This document shows, piece after piece, positions 11,601 through 27,400 of a stretch of DNA of 64,000 nucleotides. Made by a program: the position numbers and the translations under genes. Below the pieces are notes generated by a model. It made no database searches and was not told where the DNA came from. It saw only the letters and a program-made list of their open reading frames with translations. Position 1 is the first letter of the stretch; each line of letters starts with the position of its first letter. The stretch covers positions 1,116,001 to 1,180,000 of the forward strand of contig OZ199838.1 of assembly GCA_964304625.1 (NCBI GenBank), given 5' to 3'. This DNA is from Kudoa neothunni (lineage: Eukaryota > Cnidaria).

Positions 11601-14600
11601 CATAATAAATGCGACAACCTTCCAACCCTAATTATGACGTCATTTAATAATACAAATTTGGTTTATTTTAATTAAAAATAAATTTTGAATCCAACGGTAG
11701 TATTTATATCCACCCCAAATTATTAACGATCAGACTATTATTAATTTTGTCCACATTTCAAAATCATTATTGAATTGAATATACTATCCAATGATCCTAG
11801 ATTTTTCTTCATAAACAATATCATACCTTATTATATTTCGTAAAATAACTCTATACTTTAGAAAGTATTTTTGTAAACCTTCATACGGAAACCATATTTA
11901 TTTTTTCGTCTAATACAGCGATAAACTAATTTTTTCCATAATTATAAAAATAATTAAATAAATGACTCCACTATTTACTTTAAAAAATTTCAAAAAACAG
12001 AAAAATTCCAGAATTTTTGAATTATTTTTTTCATATTAAAAAATGACAAATCCACACGAATAATTTACGCTATTATAAAGAAAAATAGTTTAAAACGTAG
12101 AATAGTGGCCGCATTTTCCGATAAAAGATTATAATTGGTTCGTAGATTAATCCTGAATTTTGTATAACAAATTATTGTTGATAATGACGTTATGCATTTG
12201 AAAAAATTTAACACCTAATACTTGCAGAAAATATGAATTTCTTATTCTTATAGATATAGAATTAATAATAGGCAATAGCTAAGAATGAAATATGACAAAC
12301 GATAAAAATCATAGTTGTCACACTCTTATTTATTAAGATAAATAAAGAAATCTTTACTCGGTCGATTAAATGATATGGCCTTAGGAAATAGTTGCGAGGG
12401 GCTAGCAGTTATTTATACGATAGGTTACAGCAACTATTATCGATAACAAATGCAATGCCGAAAATAACCTCCTGGTGATGAAACAATGATAAATAAAAAA
12501 AATTCAAATAATTCAAATAATCAACAGGTTCGATTTTCATCGTGGTCTCTGATTTGGATTACGACCATTATTCCACATTTTAACCCTAGTATCAAAATAT
12601 TGAAATTTACGAATTAATTAATAGCAGCGATCCTAAAGATAAATAACGGAATTAAAAATTTTTCTAACAAGAAATTAATGTTTTATAGTGAAGTGGTTAT
12701 CCAATGTTTAGATAAATTCTAAAATCATCATGGTGTGCGCGCGTCGTTTATTTTGAAATCACGTCATGGGTAAGGCTGAGTTCGAACCATATGCCCCTTT
12801 ACCGGGAACATTAAAATATAAGTAACCTTCTCAAACGATACCGTCCATAAATTTGTTATATAGGATTCAACAGTTATTTTTCACAAAAAATCGGGTGATT
12901 TCCAAAAATCCGCTATTTATTGAATGATTCGATTTTAGATTGCATTTTTAACGTTCTCATTGATCTCCTTATATTTATACGACAGGTCCAATCGTTCTGA
13001 TATCAAGTCAAAGATAAATTATATGCAAAAAAATATGGAAATAGTTGAAGAGACTCAGATTCACTCTCCTGAGCGTCGTAGATTGCTCTATCAACTGTTC
13101 AACGAATTCGTAGACTTTTGATTTTGTTCGTTTACTCTCAAATACACTCAATTACCTTACAAATATTGGATATTTTCATTGAAATTTGTTCCATCTTTCG
13201 TGCTCTTCATTTTGAATTCAATGTGCGTGTATTGTCGTTTAAATTTGTTATAAATGGCGCAAAATTCTAAATTTATTGGATTATCGAATTTCGTATACTT
13301 CCCCCAGAAAGAATATTCTCAGTCTTTCACGATAGGATTATTTAATCGTTAAAGAACTACAAAAGTTATTAGGATAATTTTCATCGTTTCTTGAGGAAAC
13401 ACATTAACCTGTCTAATGTCTGAATGAATCAAATGCTTAGAACTTTTAAATATGAACGTATATAGAGTCCATATGATCCAATAAATCAACGAGTATAATC
13501 GTGAAATTAATTGAACAAGAATACTCAAAGAGTTTATCGTATTTCTAAGATTTTTATAAATAAATTGAAAATTAACATATAGCTAGATAATTCAATTTTT
13601 CTAATTGATTAAATAAATTCATTAGTATAAATTGTGGAACGCATATAACTCCTAATACAAAACTTTCTCAAACGATAAATAAATTTTTTCCAATACAAAC
13701 ACAAACTGGTTCATCAATTAAACAACTAATGTTTGCTTAAAATCCTGCATAATAAATTATTTGATAAAAAAATGCGTATTTATCAATATTAAATTATTTT
13801 TTATCGGAATTTGACTAAATAATTGATTCTATTTCAATAAATTAATAAAATCAGATAGAAATAAACGTTCACAAAACCCCTCAAATTTAATAATGACATG
13901 CACATGCGTATAACAAAAATTGTTGTACTTCTATCATTTAATTTCTCTTAATTCCTATCTACATTTCAATACTTCATTTAATTAAAATTAATCTCAATAT
14001 ATTTTGTAATAGTTGCATTAAAACACAGATATATGAATCGCACAAATCTGAGAGCTTGTTATTTTTTACAGCGACATCAAAATGTTCCCTAATCTCAATA
14101 CAGATAACTGTAAAAACCACCACAGTTATAAATTGTGTGAAAACTAAATTTAGAATGCGCGCGCATTGTCAATAATTTTCAGGTCACTTCTTTTGTCATT
14201 AAAACTCATAAATTATTTCACTATCAATTCACATTCAATTTAATTGATATTTACAATATTAATTAAATTATTCGAAAATTTTTGTTATTATCGAATAAAA
14301 ACCCGAGGTAATAGCATATTTTTATAAATATAATCACATCAGATTATTAAATTAGATTTTTTTAAATTAAATAATTATTTTGAATCTAATCAAATATCAT
14401 GTGACCTACTTTATCCCATCCCCTTTATTCAAAATTTCTCTGATTAATATAATATGTAAATTAAATTTCCTAATAATTAATAATAAAATTTATAATATAT
14501 AAATATATATAATTATTAGTAAAAAAATTCTAAATTGAGGAAATTTTAGTTAGAATTTACGACAACCCCGAAAATTATAAATACTTAATTTAGTTGATTA

Positions 14601-15470
14601 ATTAAAATCGTTTTTATCGAAAATGATAACGCATCTATTACTCGGCTTTAAAATTAGATTAATTGTAATATTTCCACTACAATATAATCTCGAATGTTCT
14701 AACAGTCAAATATAAGGAGGAGTTAAAAAATTCGTTGTAAACGGTGAAATAACTAATAGAAATTTAAAAGATTTAATTAAACTCTTATTAATATACGTGA
14801 AACTATTTATTATTCAAAATTGGTTTACATCTTTTCTATTCAAATACGTATATTCGGATTAAATTTATTTTTTTATCAGAATAACAATTGTCTTTAAATT
14901 AATCTGAGATTTATTGTCAAATAAAATAATATTTTATAATTTAATTTCGTTAATTGATCAATTAAATAAATATTACATTGTATTTCTAATACTTGATCCC
15001 AATCAATAAATAATTTATTAAAATCTCAAAATTTTTATTTTTATGTAAAGGGAAAAATTAATAAGATAAACCAAAAGAAACAAATTCCATATAATTCCAA
15101 TTTTATTTAATTTAAAAATAATCCACTATATTTTTAAATATATTAAAAGATTAGATTAGATTCATTCCATTTCTAATTATTATAAATTAAAATTAAAAAA
15201 ATGTATGAACACTAATAACAATCGAAGACATGCGCAGTTGCATGGTAGAGATTAATTGATGTCCCAAGATGTATTACACAAAATACGACATTCTCTCGTT
15301 GTACTTTCACTTCACAAATGTGCGCGTGAAAATATTGAAGTGACTGAGATTAATATCAAATCAGAATTAGCAAACCAAGCACAGTAATATATTGTTTGTT
15401 TGGTCAAAACATTAATTCAGGAGAGAAATAATATCACATACATTTTATGATTATTATTTATTAATGTAGT
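8676..15470. other. Gene-poor AT-rich DNA
   Basis: I see no convincing gene. Short protein-like stretches occur near 9490-9660 (+), where a frame interrupted by a stop includes ALLDKNKPDPTINDQYAF, and near 13150-13300 (-), but neither can be assigned. There is a (TTAA)n tract near 11385-11406, a 14-bp perfect palindrome AATGCGCGCGCATT at 14154-14167, and isolated GC motifs at 12734, 15226 and 15321. The last two lie within 370 bp of the first recognisable huntingtin exon. Confidence 0.5.
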
Positions 15471-18400
15471 GATGGAACAATTAAGAATGACCCCATTGAA
15501 GCTATATACAACCTAAATTATTTATTAACTGCCCCTGAAATCAGGCAATTATATATTAGTCAATATTTTTCAATTTAGAATATAATTTTAGAGAAATGGT
15601 GGTGGAAAATGGAATTTTCATTTCAATTGTTTCCATTTTATTCGGATTTTGTGACACCAACTCGAGCGATCTAAGACACAACTCTCACGAGTGTCTTGTC
15701 CGACTATTCAAGGTGGCATTGTTTGTGGTTAGTAGTTCCTTAGTTGGAATTATTTATATCTATAGGAATATCAAAAAACCCATTGTGGACTGTTGTTAAA
15801 TGTGCTCTACCATAGAATAACTGATGTACACGATTTATGAAAAAATTAATTAAACAAATAAATATTTTTATATAGAGCGATACCAATTCAGTTAAAGTTG
15901 CGTTAATATTATTTTTCCAGCTGATCAATAAAATTCGAATAACTGATCAAAGGTCTTTTTAGCTAACATGCTTAACAACTACAAAATTCAATTCAATTCA
16001 ATATATTTTGCATTTTGTATTTTGCATTTTGTAGAAATGTTTTGGGATTGTTTCAATCGAAAATAATAAAACTAATTCAATACGACAATCCAAATATACA
16101 AGTGATATTTTTATTTTTGAATCAACTTGATTATTGTTTAGAGTGTTATTTTAACAGAAGCTGACGATTATTTTCAGTCTGTAGCCATCTTCGATTCGGC
16201 TGGAAATAATTTAGCAGTATTTAACAGTCATTTAATTAAAATTGTATTGTTTATAGACTATCGTTAATGCGTTTCTTAATTCATTTAACTACGAAAAAAT
16301 ATATTCGATCCTCAAAATACGTGTAGCTTCAAGTGTTATTCCAAAGTTGTGTACTGTTAGTGGAAATCCAATAATTTTTATATTTTATACAATAAATGAA
16401 ATCAATAGTAAGCGTATTTTTATAAAAAAAAATAATTTTTATTTTTCAGAATGTTTGGAGGTTATCCATCAAAACTACCGAACAACTAACATTTTATTGG
16501 TGAATTTCCGAGATCAGATTTGTGGCATGTTCAACTGTGTGGCTCAGTTGATTCGAAATCTCGCGTCCATCATTTACGACAAAAAACCTGTCAATGAATG
16601 TGTCGAATTAGTTCAGTTGAGAAATTGGATTCAATTCGGGCTCTATTTTAACAAATTTCGATCTTTTTTCTTGAAGGTATTTTTTATTATCAAAGTTAAC
16701 TACTCTCTAGATTATCATTATTGTTTCTCATTAGACATTTGAAACAATATGCACCGGTTTCCAATACAACAATCATAATATTACAAATGCTGTGTTACAC
16801 GCTCTATCATCGTTTTTGGAATTTCGTCAAATGAGCCGTTTGGTTCTTTGCCAAACATCTCACTCAGCGTCATCCACTTCTAGTGAATTTAATGTGGGTG
16901 ATAATTCAAGGGAGTCTATAGAAAATATGGTTGAAACTCTTTGCACCTTTGATCTCGCAGAAGACGATTCGTCTGATTTAGGGGGTGATTAGTCATATTT
17001 TTCAACATTAACTTATTACATTTGCTAGATCGTCAAAGTAGCTTCGATATTCTTAACAACAGTTTAGACGGATCACAATCCACCACCTCAACAGATGCCA
17101 ATAAGATTATGGAAAAAATAATGATGCTATTGGATTTTCTTCTGAAACAACCTTCGCCACAAAATTCCGAATTCATCCTCAATCAAACTAAAACTCAAAC
17201 TTTAGTTTCTACTCCATCAAACTCTTCAGAGATATGCCCTTCGAACAATATTCATCCTTTTTTATCATCCAATTGCTTACAACATAATTTAGTTGATACT
17301 GAACAGCCATTGATAGACACTTTGGTGAGTAGAAATTATTTTTTAAATTGAAAAATTAATTGAAACTTGTTTGCGTATAGTGTGCTTATTTGGCCCTTCA
17401 ACTAGTGAATCCGTTTGATGGATCTGTTTTAAACAACACTTTGGTGAAGGTTTCGGTGAAAATAAGCATTTTCCAGTGTTTATCAATGGCTGTTTCAATA
17501 GTTCCTAGTTTGTGTGATAAAACTCTGAAATTTTCGTTATGTGAAGATTCTATGAATTGTTTTCCAACTAGAATAGCTAATATAAACTTGAAAGATCTAA
17601 TAAAGATTCTACCATTTTATGAGGATTTTAACTTGGTGGCCGCAGGCGTCACACTTTTAGTTCAAATATTGATGAGTGTTTATGCTGGCTATAATCCGAA
17701 CGAGCTTCCTTATTATTCGAGTGGTAAAGTTTTAAAGATAGTTATAAATCTTAATTTTTATAATTAATGAAGAAAACGATGAAGTCGAACTATTGTTGGA
17801 TCAAGTTTATCATTTTTTCATCAACAATAAACAACCCCTTGTCCACAAACAGTTAGTTCATTCATTGAAAGTGCTCTTAGTATTTTTTTAAAATACGAAT
17901 AATACTGTGTATATAGAATCAAATGGTTATTCTACTATCAAATTATAAATATATTTCTTCTGTTCTCCGACTGATAAAAACCGTTTGTTCGGTATCTCAC
18001 ACTACAAAATATTGGCTGCTACAAGTGATCATTATTAATTTATATTTTTTTTGATGCACAATATAAATTAAAATACAATAACAGGTAGAAATAATCGATT
18101 TTTTGAGTTGTCTCAACTTAAGACAGCTTCAAAAATTGGAGCTACAAATCCAAAATGATGTCATAAACGTACTTAATCTGTTTTATGCAAATTTCTCATT
18201 TTAAATAAGTGTCGTGTGAGCGTGATGGAATTGATTTTGGAAACCTTGATGAGATTGGTTGGATTTGAGAATGCGAAAGTTCAGGAGAAACTAGCCCAAG
18301 CAATGACAATGTGAAATTATTATAAAAATTAACGTTTACTAAGATTTTTACCGATAGATTGGCTTTAAATATTCCATTTGAGCAAAGTTGCACCGAATCA

Positions 18401-21400
18401 GCATTCTTAGAAAGATGTTATTTGTTTGAGGAATTTCTAAAATTGAAAATCACCGAGAGCAATCTCACATACGATTCTATCGCCAAGAATTTGGAATGGA
18501 TTGACCATGGATGTGGGGAATTGTTGAGAAGATTGAATATGGAGTTTGTGACACGTTTATCTGATCAAAATTCGCTGGTAATATTTAATACATTATCTTC
18601 CGAGCGTTTCCTTATATTTTTGGTCTGATCTGATAATTAAAAATTATAATTTTATTATTGTTCGAATTTTAAAAATATTTAATTTTTTTCTTAATATTCC
18701 AACTTTTATTAATTTATAAAAATAATTTTTAATAATTCTAGATAAAACGTGTTTTATACAAGTTCCTCTAGTGATTCTTTATTTCATTGAAATATTGAGT
18801 TTAATTTTTTTAAAATAATAGCTCTTATCGATGAATTTAACTTGAAATTTTTGAGTTATATTTGGAAGGAATAAATATTTAAAACTTTCCTTTCAAATCT
18901 AGCTATCTTCTAAATAATATTATTCTTAGAGAATGCTTACCTTTAATTCTTTATAATATTGAGATAATGGAATAATTGCATTAAAAATCTTTTCAATTTT
19001 CACCGAATTTAATTATAACTTTGGTAAATTTAGATAATAAACAATTTTTTTTAATATTAAATAATAAACTTGTAATCAGTATTGTTATATATATTAATTA
19101 ATACGCTTATTTTAAGTTATCAAACATAAATATTATAATTAAAGTAACTTTAAGCCATGTCTTCACATCTTGTTTAATTATGACGGTATAGTCAAATTTT
19201 TTAATTGTCTTAAATATAATTTAGTTGTTAAATAATTAAATTATTAATCGGTTTTTAAATTTGTAGTATTTTAATATAATTGTAAATTACATAATCAGTA
19301 TTATGATTGTAATTACCTTTTTTAATGAATATATTTAATTTTTGTGTTTAATGAATTTTTAATTTTATTATAATTTGATGTTATAATATTACGTGTCGAA
19401 TTCCCTTATTTTTGCGAATATTATTTATTAAAGATTTTAAAAAATATAAAAATTAATTAATGAAATAAATTAATTTGGAAATTTATTGATTATAATGATC
19501 AATTATGTTGTAAATATTATTGTTGGAATTATCGTATGTATTCAAATATTATTTAATATATATATTTACAAATATTTATGTATATAATATTGACAAATAA
19601 TGTAAGTTTGAAATTAAATTGTTAAATATACAAAATTGGAATATAATTGTAATTTCTAATTTAAAAATGATGAGTGGAATTACTTCAATTATTGGAAAAT
19701 TATTAAATGAAAATATGCGTAGTATTTTTTGTTACATATAAATAATTGAAGAATTAAATAATTGTACGTACCAATTTTTAGTAAGATTGCAGTTTAAAAT
19801 ATAAATTTTTGACCAATTTTTGTTTAATCAAAATTATAATCTAGATGGATATTATAATATAGCTATTCTACGTGGAATTATCGTATTTATTCCATTATAA
19901 CGCAACGCAACGCAACGATAAAAATTTTCTAGCTAATAGACAACTCAAATTTTACATGTGCGTTTTACTCGAATAAATTCGTTAATCCAAAAATAAATAT
20001 GTATAAGTCATTGTCCTATCATGTTATGAATCGAACATTGAAAAATTCTAATTAAACAATAAAAGTTTTAGTTCGATATTTCGTTCAAAGTTAAATTTGT
20101 TCTGCCAATAAACTCTTCATCATGGCTTTTATGATTAATCGACTGTTGACACTTATTATTCTTAGTCTAAATCGAAGAAAGGTATAAAAACATTTTTACT
20201 GATTTTTAGCCGAGAATTAAGAATATGTGTTCTAATTTAATATACATGATTAATATTTAAACATTTTTAATTAATAAAATTAATTTTATCTTTGAATTTA
20301 TATTATTTTTTGAATAAAACATTGGAATTATATTTTTACAAAAAACAGCTTAAAAATCATCAAATTTAAAGATAATATTTTTTATGACATCCCCGGAAGG
20401 TCAATTGAATAATTAATTACTATATAGATTGGCTTGGTTGGAGCTATATTTGTGATCTCGCGCAATTTCAGTCCACTACATTTTATGCATGCATGGAGAA
20501 TTAATTGGTTCGAAAACTACGTTACAATTAAAGCGAAACAACTTGTGGATATGTTGGTTGAAAGTTCAGGTTATGAGCTATATTTTTCGTTGCTCAAACA
20601 TACGAATACTGGTTCGGATACTAACTGTCATCTTCAATTAATTAACGTATGATTAAAATATTTTAAATCTTCAGAAAGAATAATCGGTCTGAATCATAAA
20701 TTATAGATTTGTGCCGATTTACTGCTGTCCATTAAAAGCACACTTACAATAAACACCTCTGGCAGAGATGATTATCGATTTATGATGAATCATTTTTCAA
20801 AGTATTGGCTGCATCTCTTCAAGCACATTCTAAAGTATTTTTTTGGTAGAAATTTGATTATATTTATTCGCTCAGGTTGCTTCAGTTGTTAATCGCAGCA
20901 TCTTCTAACAATGAAACCATTTCTAAAATTGAAACTGTAAGTTTATGCTGTTTAAATAATTTTATTGTATGATTTAGCAAATTTCCAAATCGAACCGTCT
21001 ATTTTTAAGCAATCCAAGCGATGTGGTTAGTTTTGAGAGTGCTATTGGGTTTAGCTTGAGTTGTCGTGAATTTGAGCTAGACGTCAATCCATACGAACCT
21101 ACTAAGTTTGATCGAACACAGGATAACAAATCGTTGCTTGGCTCTGATAAAAACCATCCTCAATCGAATTTCTATCATCGAATATACTTAAATTTGTGCG
21201 CACTGTTTTCCAACTATCAACGTTGTTTGGTGGACAAAGAAACCGATAAATATCTGCATTTTGGTGTTGGTCTTTTAAGCGGGTTGAAAGTGTTGATACA
21301 ATGTGGAGTTGATTCCACACTGTTGCTCTATTATATGGAAGAGCTTGTGAGTTGGTTGTCAATTGTAGTGGCATACTTTCCAACAATAACTCTAATGATT

Positions 21401-24400
21401 TTTAAAGAAATCATACGTTGTTTCAGTTCCACTTCTACCTACGATGAAGTTTATAACCAAGTGTATTGTACCTCATGGTTTGATAACAGGAAGCCCATTC
21501 CCAGCTCTACACATTTGTCTGCAATCCACGCGATTTACGCTTATTATAGCCCCAAGCGAATCACCTTTAAACAGTCTGAGCGTACCATAGAAGCTGTTGA
21601 CTTCAACCTAACGGAATTAGTTCTGTTTTGGAATATCAGTTCTCAAGCTACTCACACCAACCTAGTTGCTACCAACCAACAATTAACTCGTTCGTTCTAC
21701 GCTCATTCTTTTGATCGGTCTGTATTAAGATCAGTTCTCGCACTGTTTGATCCAGTGGTAAAGTACGCCCAAAATTCCTATCTCAAATCAAATGATATCA
21801 CATTGGATATAATGATTTTGGACGTTATGTGTGCACTTTTGGTGCACGATGATCGGGGAAATTATAGCACTGAGTTTGATCCTATATTCAAGTTGATTAG
21901 ACAGCAACTATGTGATGTGTTTGTTAGTGTGAGTGATGAGCCAATCAAAGCTTTACGCTCGTCAGTAAGAAGTTTTCATCGGAAATGTCCTACATACATT
22001 ATGTTTTTATTCAAATATTTGATATTTCTCGGCCATACTCTAAAGTTGAATTCGTCTGAAAGTGTATTTTTGGAAAATAACCCTAATTTCCATAATAATT
22101 TCCTCTCAGCAGACAGTCTTATATCATTGTTAGCTGATTACTGTTCTCAAAAGGAGTATTCTGAGTTGTGCGTGGTCTCCATAGCCATTAATTTGTTGTT
22201 CAAAATAACTGAGTTAGAAATGGTGCCTATAGAGCACCCCCAGCTGAATCTTTATTTGAATTATGCTATTGGTAATAACATACGCAATGAGAATAACCCC
22301 TCGATAACGAACACTACTACAGATGATAGTGTATTTGAAGTTTGCTTAATGATTCTTTCATCAAACGTCAATCTTGTGTATATTCTCGAGTTGGTAGGGA
22401 AGTTAACTGTCTATTTTGAAGGCAAGAACCAAACCACTTTATCGGAAAGAATAGTGTCAATAGTTTGGCCCCATTTGCAGCGGTGGCTTATTTCATACGA
22501 ATGTGCTCTTGAAGTGGAGGAAATTTATTTTAATGTATTTAAGTTGTTGGATTTGTTTTCAACATTTTCGTATATTCGTCAAAACGATCTCTATTCAAAT
22601 ATTATATTAAAAAATATGAATTTCATAACGACTGTTGAAAATAATGAGACAGGTTCTAAAAATTTCACCCTCCCAATTAATTTTAAAAAAATTCGTGCTG
22701 TCCTTCTATCAACTCTGATGTTTTCCCTGGTTTGTCGAAGAATGAATGCACATTTGTTATCCAGTCTATCGTTTGATGTATCATTTATAGTGAATTCGTC
22801 TCTTAAGCTTATTTCCGACCCTACTCAGTTAATCCTAATGTACGGGACTATTTTAGTTGAAAATGGATTATCTATTATCAACAATACTATCACTTCTAAC
22901 GAGCACTCCTTAGCGATAGATTCGCTACTGTTAAATCTATTGAAAAACGAAATATCCACCGCCATTTGTAACATATCGTTATTGTGTAATGGAAACACTG
23001 TATTGAGAGAGTTTTATACTGCGTATCAATCATTTATTGTCGATGGTAAAAACAATGAGGTAGCTATGCTTTTTAAAGAGAAAGTTGACCAAATAACCAC
23101 ACATCTAATGCACAATTTGAGCTATTATCTCGAATCTGCTTATATTTGGTTAGTCAGTATGTACGACTATGACTATGATGAATTTTCGAAAATAAAGCGC
23201 CTTGTGAGCAAAAACGAAGCATATGTTATATCGGAACTTATAACCACATTTACTTGGTTCAAAATTGATCAAATTTTTCATAAATCTAGCTGTTCGGCTG
23301 TATGATTTTACAGCATATTCGAAATCATGATGTTTGTAATTGTTTTTGAGGCTGAAGTTAATTTCAATCATTTATAAGTATCTCTAATTATTCAAATGAG
23401 TTTAAAATCTTAAATATAACACTTCATTCTTTTTATTATATTTTTTTTATATTCTTTGATTAAAATTTATACTCTTAATAAAAGTAGATTTTATTATATA
23501 GAAATCCCAAAATATTAAAAAATAATATATAAAACATATTTTATAAATGATTAATTATGATTATGAATTTTTATTCGTATAAATACGGATTATAAGCAAT
23601 ATATTTAATATATAATTTTATTTTTTTATATTATAATGTAGCAATTTATGGTCCAATTACAATATTTTATCTCAGCCGGAATCACAATTACTCCAATTTA
23701 AGTTAACTATATTTTGTAATATAATATGTAGATCAATTCATCTGCCCAGTTTAACGACATTAATATAAGTGCTATTGAGAATATGCTCCCACCACTCTGC
23801 CCAATTATGTCGTTCAAGAAGCATTCGTGCGATCAGAAACTAAAGTTGTTAGTGTATATTCTTAATTATAAATGGAAATTAATTCAAAAGTTTTACATAT
23901 ATCTTATATATATATATATATATTAGATACTTAATGAAAATTGGTTTGATGGGAAACGAAGCATATATGAACTGCTTGATTGAGGATATACTCAATAGGA
24001 AACCATTAGAGAGCGTGAAAATAATACACCAACTAACACATTTTTCGTCCGAGTTGTTATCGAAAGAGCAACTTATTCAATATTTTTGTTTTTTCATCTC
24101 AAAAATACCTTTACAACCCAAGTACATTGTGGTGTTAAATTGTGTGGACGAGTGGATCTTCCGTCTTGCTGAAAATGGCAGAATAATTGATGTGAGTTCT
24201 GGCTTGACAAATATTAATAGATTTAATTTTCTCCATAATAGTTATCAAAATTAATAGATAATTTGGATTTATCTAGCATAAAAAATTAGTAAGCCTCCAT
24301 CTTAATTATTTTAGAACTTAACAATATTAGTTTTCCAAAATTGGAGCGTGTATTATCAACCCAAACCCCTCCTAATCATTTATTTCACACCAATAGCAAT

Positions 24401-27400
24401 AAGAGCAATGTTAGTATCGATTTTATGATGACACACATTAACGACTCATGTATTACTTTTCAACAAATTAAATATTCATTTTATTCTTTATTGTAGTTAA
24501 ATCTTCAACTTTCAATCCACTAGATATACCCCTTATATTGCCGTATATACTAAGAATGGATGTCTCCTCGCTGATCAATGTCTTTAATGCTACATTGGTA
24601 ATTCAATCATTATAAAATTTATTTATTTATTTAATTTATGTATATATGAAAGAATTCTAATGTATTGCAACTTCTCTATAACACAATGGGTAGTTTTATG
24701 AGATTATTGTGTGGGAAACAACGCAAATCATTTTCTATGGTACTTATAAACTCAATGATATATACAGAAAGTATATTTGTGGAATAGGATGCTGAAGTGA
24801 CTGATCACAGCAACGACTCCATTCATACCAGTAGTTTTGTGGCCGACCCCAACTACACCAAATTACTCGCTCTTATGGATATCGTTGAAGATATAGTTTA
24901 TCAATTATTTCTGGATATCAATTATGATGAGAACCTTTTTTGTATTTCCTCTCCATCTCCGCCTTATGAGCATCTCTCACACATAACTCAAACTCAACTC
25001 GAAATATTCTTTCATCTAGTTCGTATTGTCGACATGATCGTCTACACTATGATTATGTTCAATATAAAATGGGAATTTTGCGACACCTTTCTACATATTG
25101 GACTTCATTCGACAAATATACTGACTAACGTATTGTTTATATAAACAATTTTGATTAATAATACACGTATAAAGTTCTATCGATATCAATCCAACAAACA
25201 ATCCTCCGTCAATTTCAAAGCGTACTGTTATGATTATTACATGGTCGCTTGCTTAGATATGGCTAACTGTGGTAAATAATCTTTTGTTCTCTCTCAGCTT
25301 ATTACTTGTTAGATTTCCAATTGCAATTCTATTAGAGCTCAACTCTCCGATCCTCTTGTTGTCAGCATCTACAACAATGTCATCCGCACTTTATTTCATC
25401 GTTTTTTCGAACGTGTTTTCTTGATTTAATTAATTCTATTTTAATCAATGTTATTTAGCATATGTATGTTATGATGATGCATGGATGAAGTTGCTGAACA
25501 ATATTACTCATTTATCTACGTGTAGTTTCAATTTTTGAAGTCTGATAAAAATTTGCTTCTTAGTGCTAAAGAAACCAGAAAATTCGGTGATACAGTTGTG
25601 CTATGCGATTGGAATAAATGCAAACATTCCTCAGTTTGCCTAACCTTAACAACTGCTGTTGCACTGAAAATACGTTTTCATTTGCTCCAAAACATGATTC
25701 CCTTTTCCGCTGCCAACATCGAAAAAATTTCAAACTTTTCCAAAGTTTCCCATGGCTGCTCATTAGGGCTGTTGACATGCATCAAGAGATTCATATATTC
25801 GCTATCGAGACACTTACATTTTAGTGTTTTTGTTAGAATGCCGTTTTCAATTTTTAACGAAGATATTTCCCAATGGGGGAACTATTTTGAATTTGTGGAT
25901 AAACAACTCGAATATTCTCCTTCTTGTATCACGGCCAAGTCGAGTATTTCCACCGAATCGACATCCAACCATACCAAGATCTATCCCAACTTTTCCATGC
26001 CCATAATGGACATATTTCTTTTGCTCAACAACAAACAATATCTTTGTGATTTCATTATGAAATTTATCTATTTTGGTAATGTTATTTTTTTCTATATTTC
26101 CAATCATTCACAATAGGTTGGAATGAGGCCACTGATTTTGAAGAACAATCACTTATTTTATTGGGCCTGTTCAACTCAACCAACTCCGACGAAACTCAAC
26201 ACTTGGAAGAGTACTATGAAGAGATGGAATTTTGTGATTTTCTAACCAAAGTCGTCACCCAGTTTTTGCGATTGTCTAAAACAACCCGATTCCCTGGAAA
26301 CCCCTTATTCAGATGTGATACGTTCGCTGTGAGTGAAACGCTGAAAAATATCCGCCCTAACGATCAACAGTATTAAGCAGGTCTATCAATAGTTCTTAAT
26401 TTTAAAACTAATAACAGAGTGGACAAAATTGTCGATACTACGGGGGTTTACAATGGTTGCCTTTGTTATGCGATGGCATCTCAATTCTCCCAACATTTTC
26501 ATTGCCAGAAACAATATAAGATATCACAACTCACCCACCAATAGATCCAACTTTAATCTCGAATGCTATGCTTCCACTAACAGAATTTACTATTACAGTG
26601 ATGTATTTGGAATTTTAGTGTATTTAAATTAACTGTTGTGTTGGTTGACGTATGTAGAGTGTGGAGAGAGTTTTTAAAAATCTGGAATCAGCCACTCCAC
26701 AAAACTCCTTACTCCCCGTCAGGAATAGCAACATCAAATCAACCATCAGTGTTCATTCTCTGTGTATATATCTCTTGGAGTTTTATCTTTCTATTATCAC
26801 AAACAAACTAAACAACGCATCTTTCGATTACTCGAACCCGCTTCAACTCAACATCATAAAACAGGTTTATTTGACTATTGAATAGAATAATGAAACGAAG
26901 TTCTTATTTTGTTTCTCTAATTGTAGATATTTTATATAATGGATTTTATCAGTTCGACCAAAAATGTGGTAATGGTCGCAGATATTTGTTTGTGTCTTTG
27001 TTCACCAAAATATTTAGAATATTGAAAATGAGTTTGTATACGGCCTTCTTGTGTTACTTTTCACAAAGGTGACAGTGGTTTTTAAGTCAGGTTGGATTTT
27101 ACTCAACTAGGATAATTTGTATTTTTTCCTATTTAGCTCAATATAAAACATAAAATCGGCGAAGTGGTTGTTGGAATGTACGATCAAATCTCCAACAAAC
27201 CTGTTTCTTCTCTTTCTGGTTGAACTAACGGTATTTACCATACCTGGAGAGTAGTATTGAAGATATTATAGTTTTATTTGACCGCCTCGCTGACAATAAT
27301 TGCTAGAATGTCAACTCCCTTCCTTCTTAAAGCCACAGTCTCAAAACTTGTTCACAACTTAATCAGCTTCAATTTTCCAAGACAGTAATTTTCGATGGAC

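Noticed and set aside
12770-12825. tRNA B-box-like GAGTTCGAACC
   Set aside because: No matching A box or cloverleaf could be folded around it.
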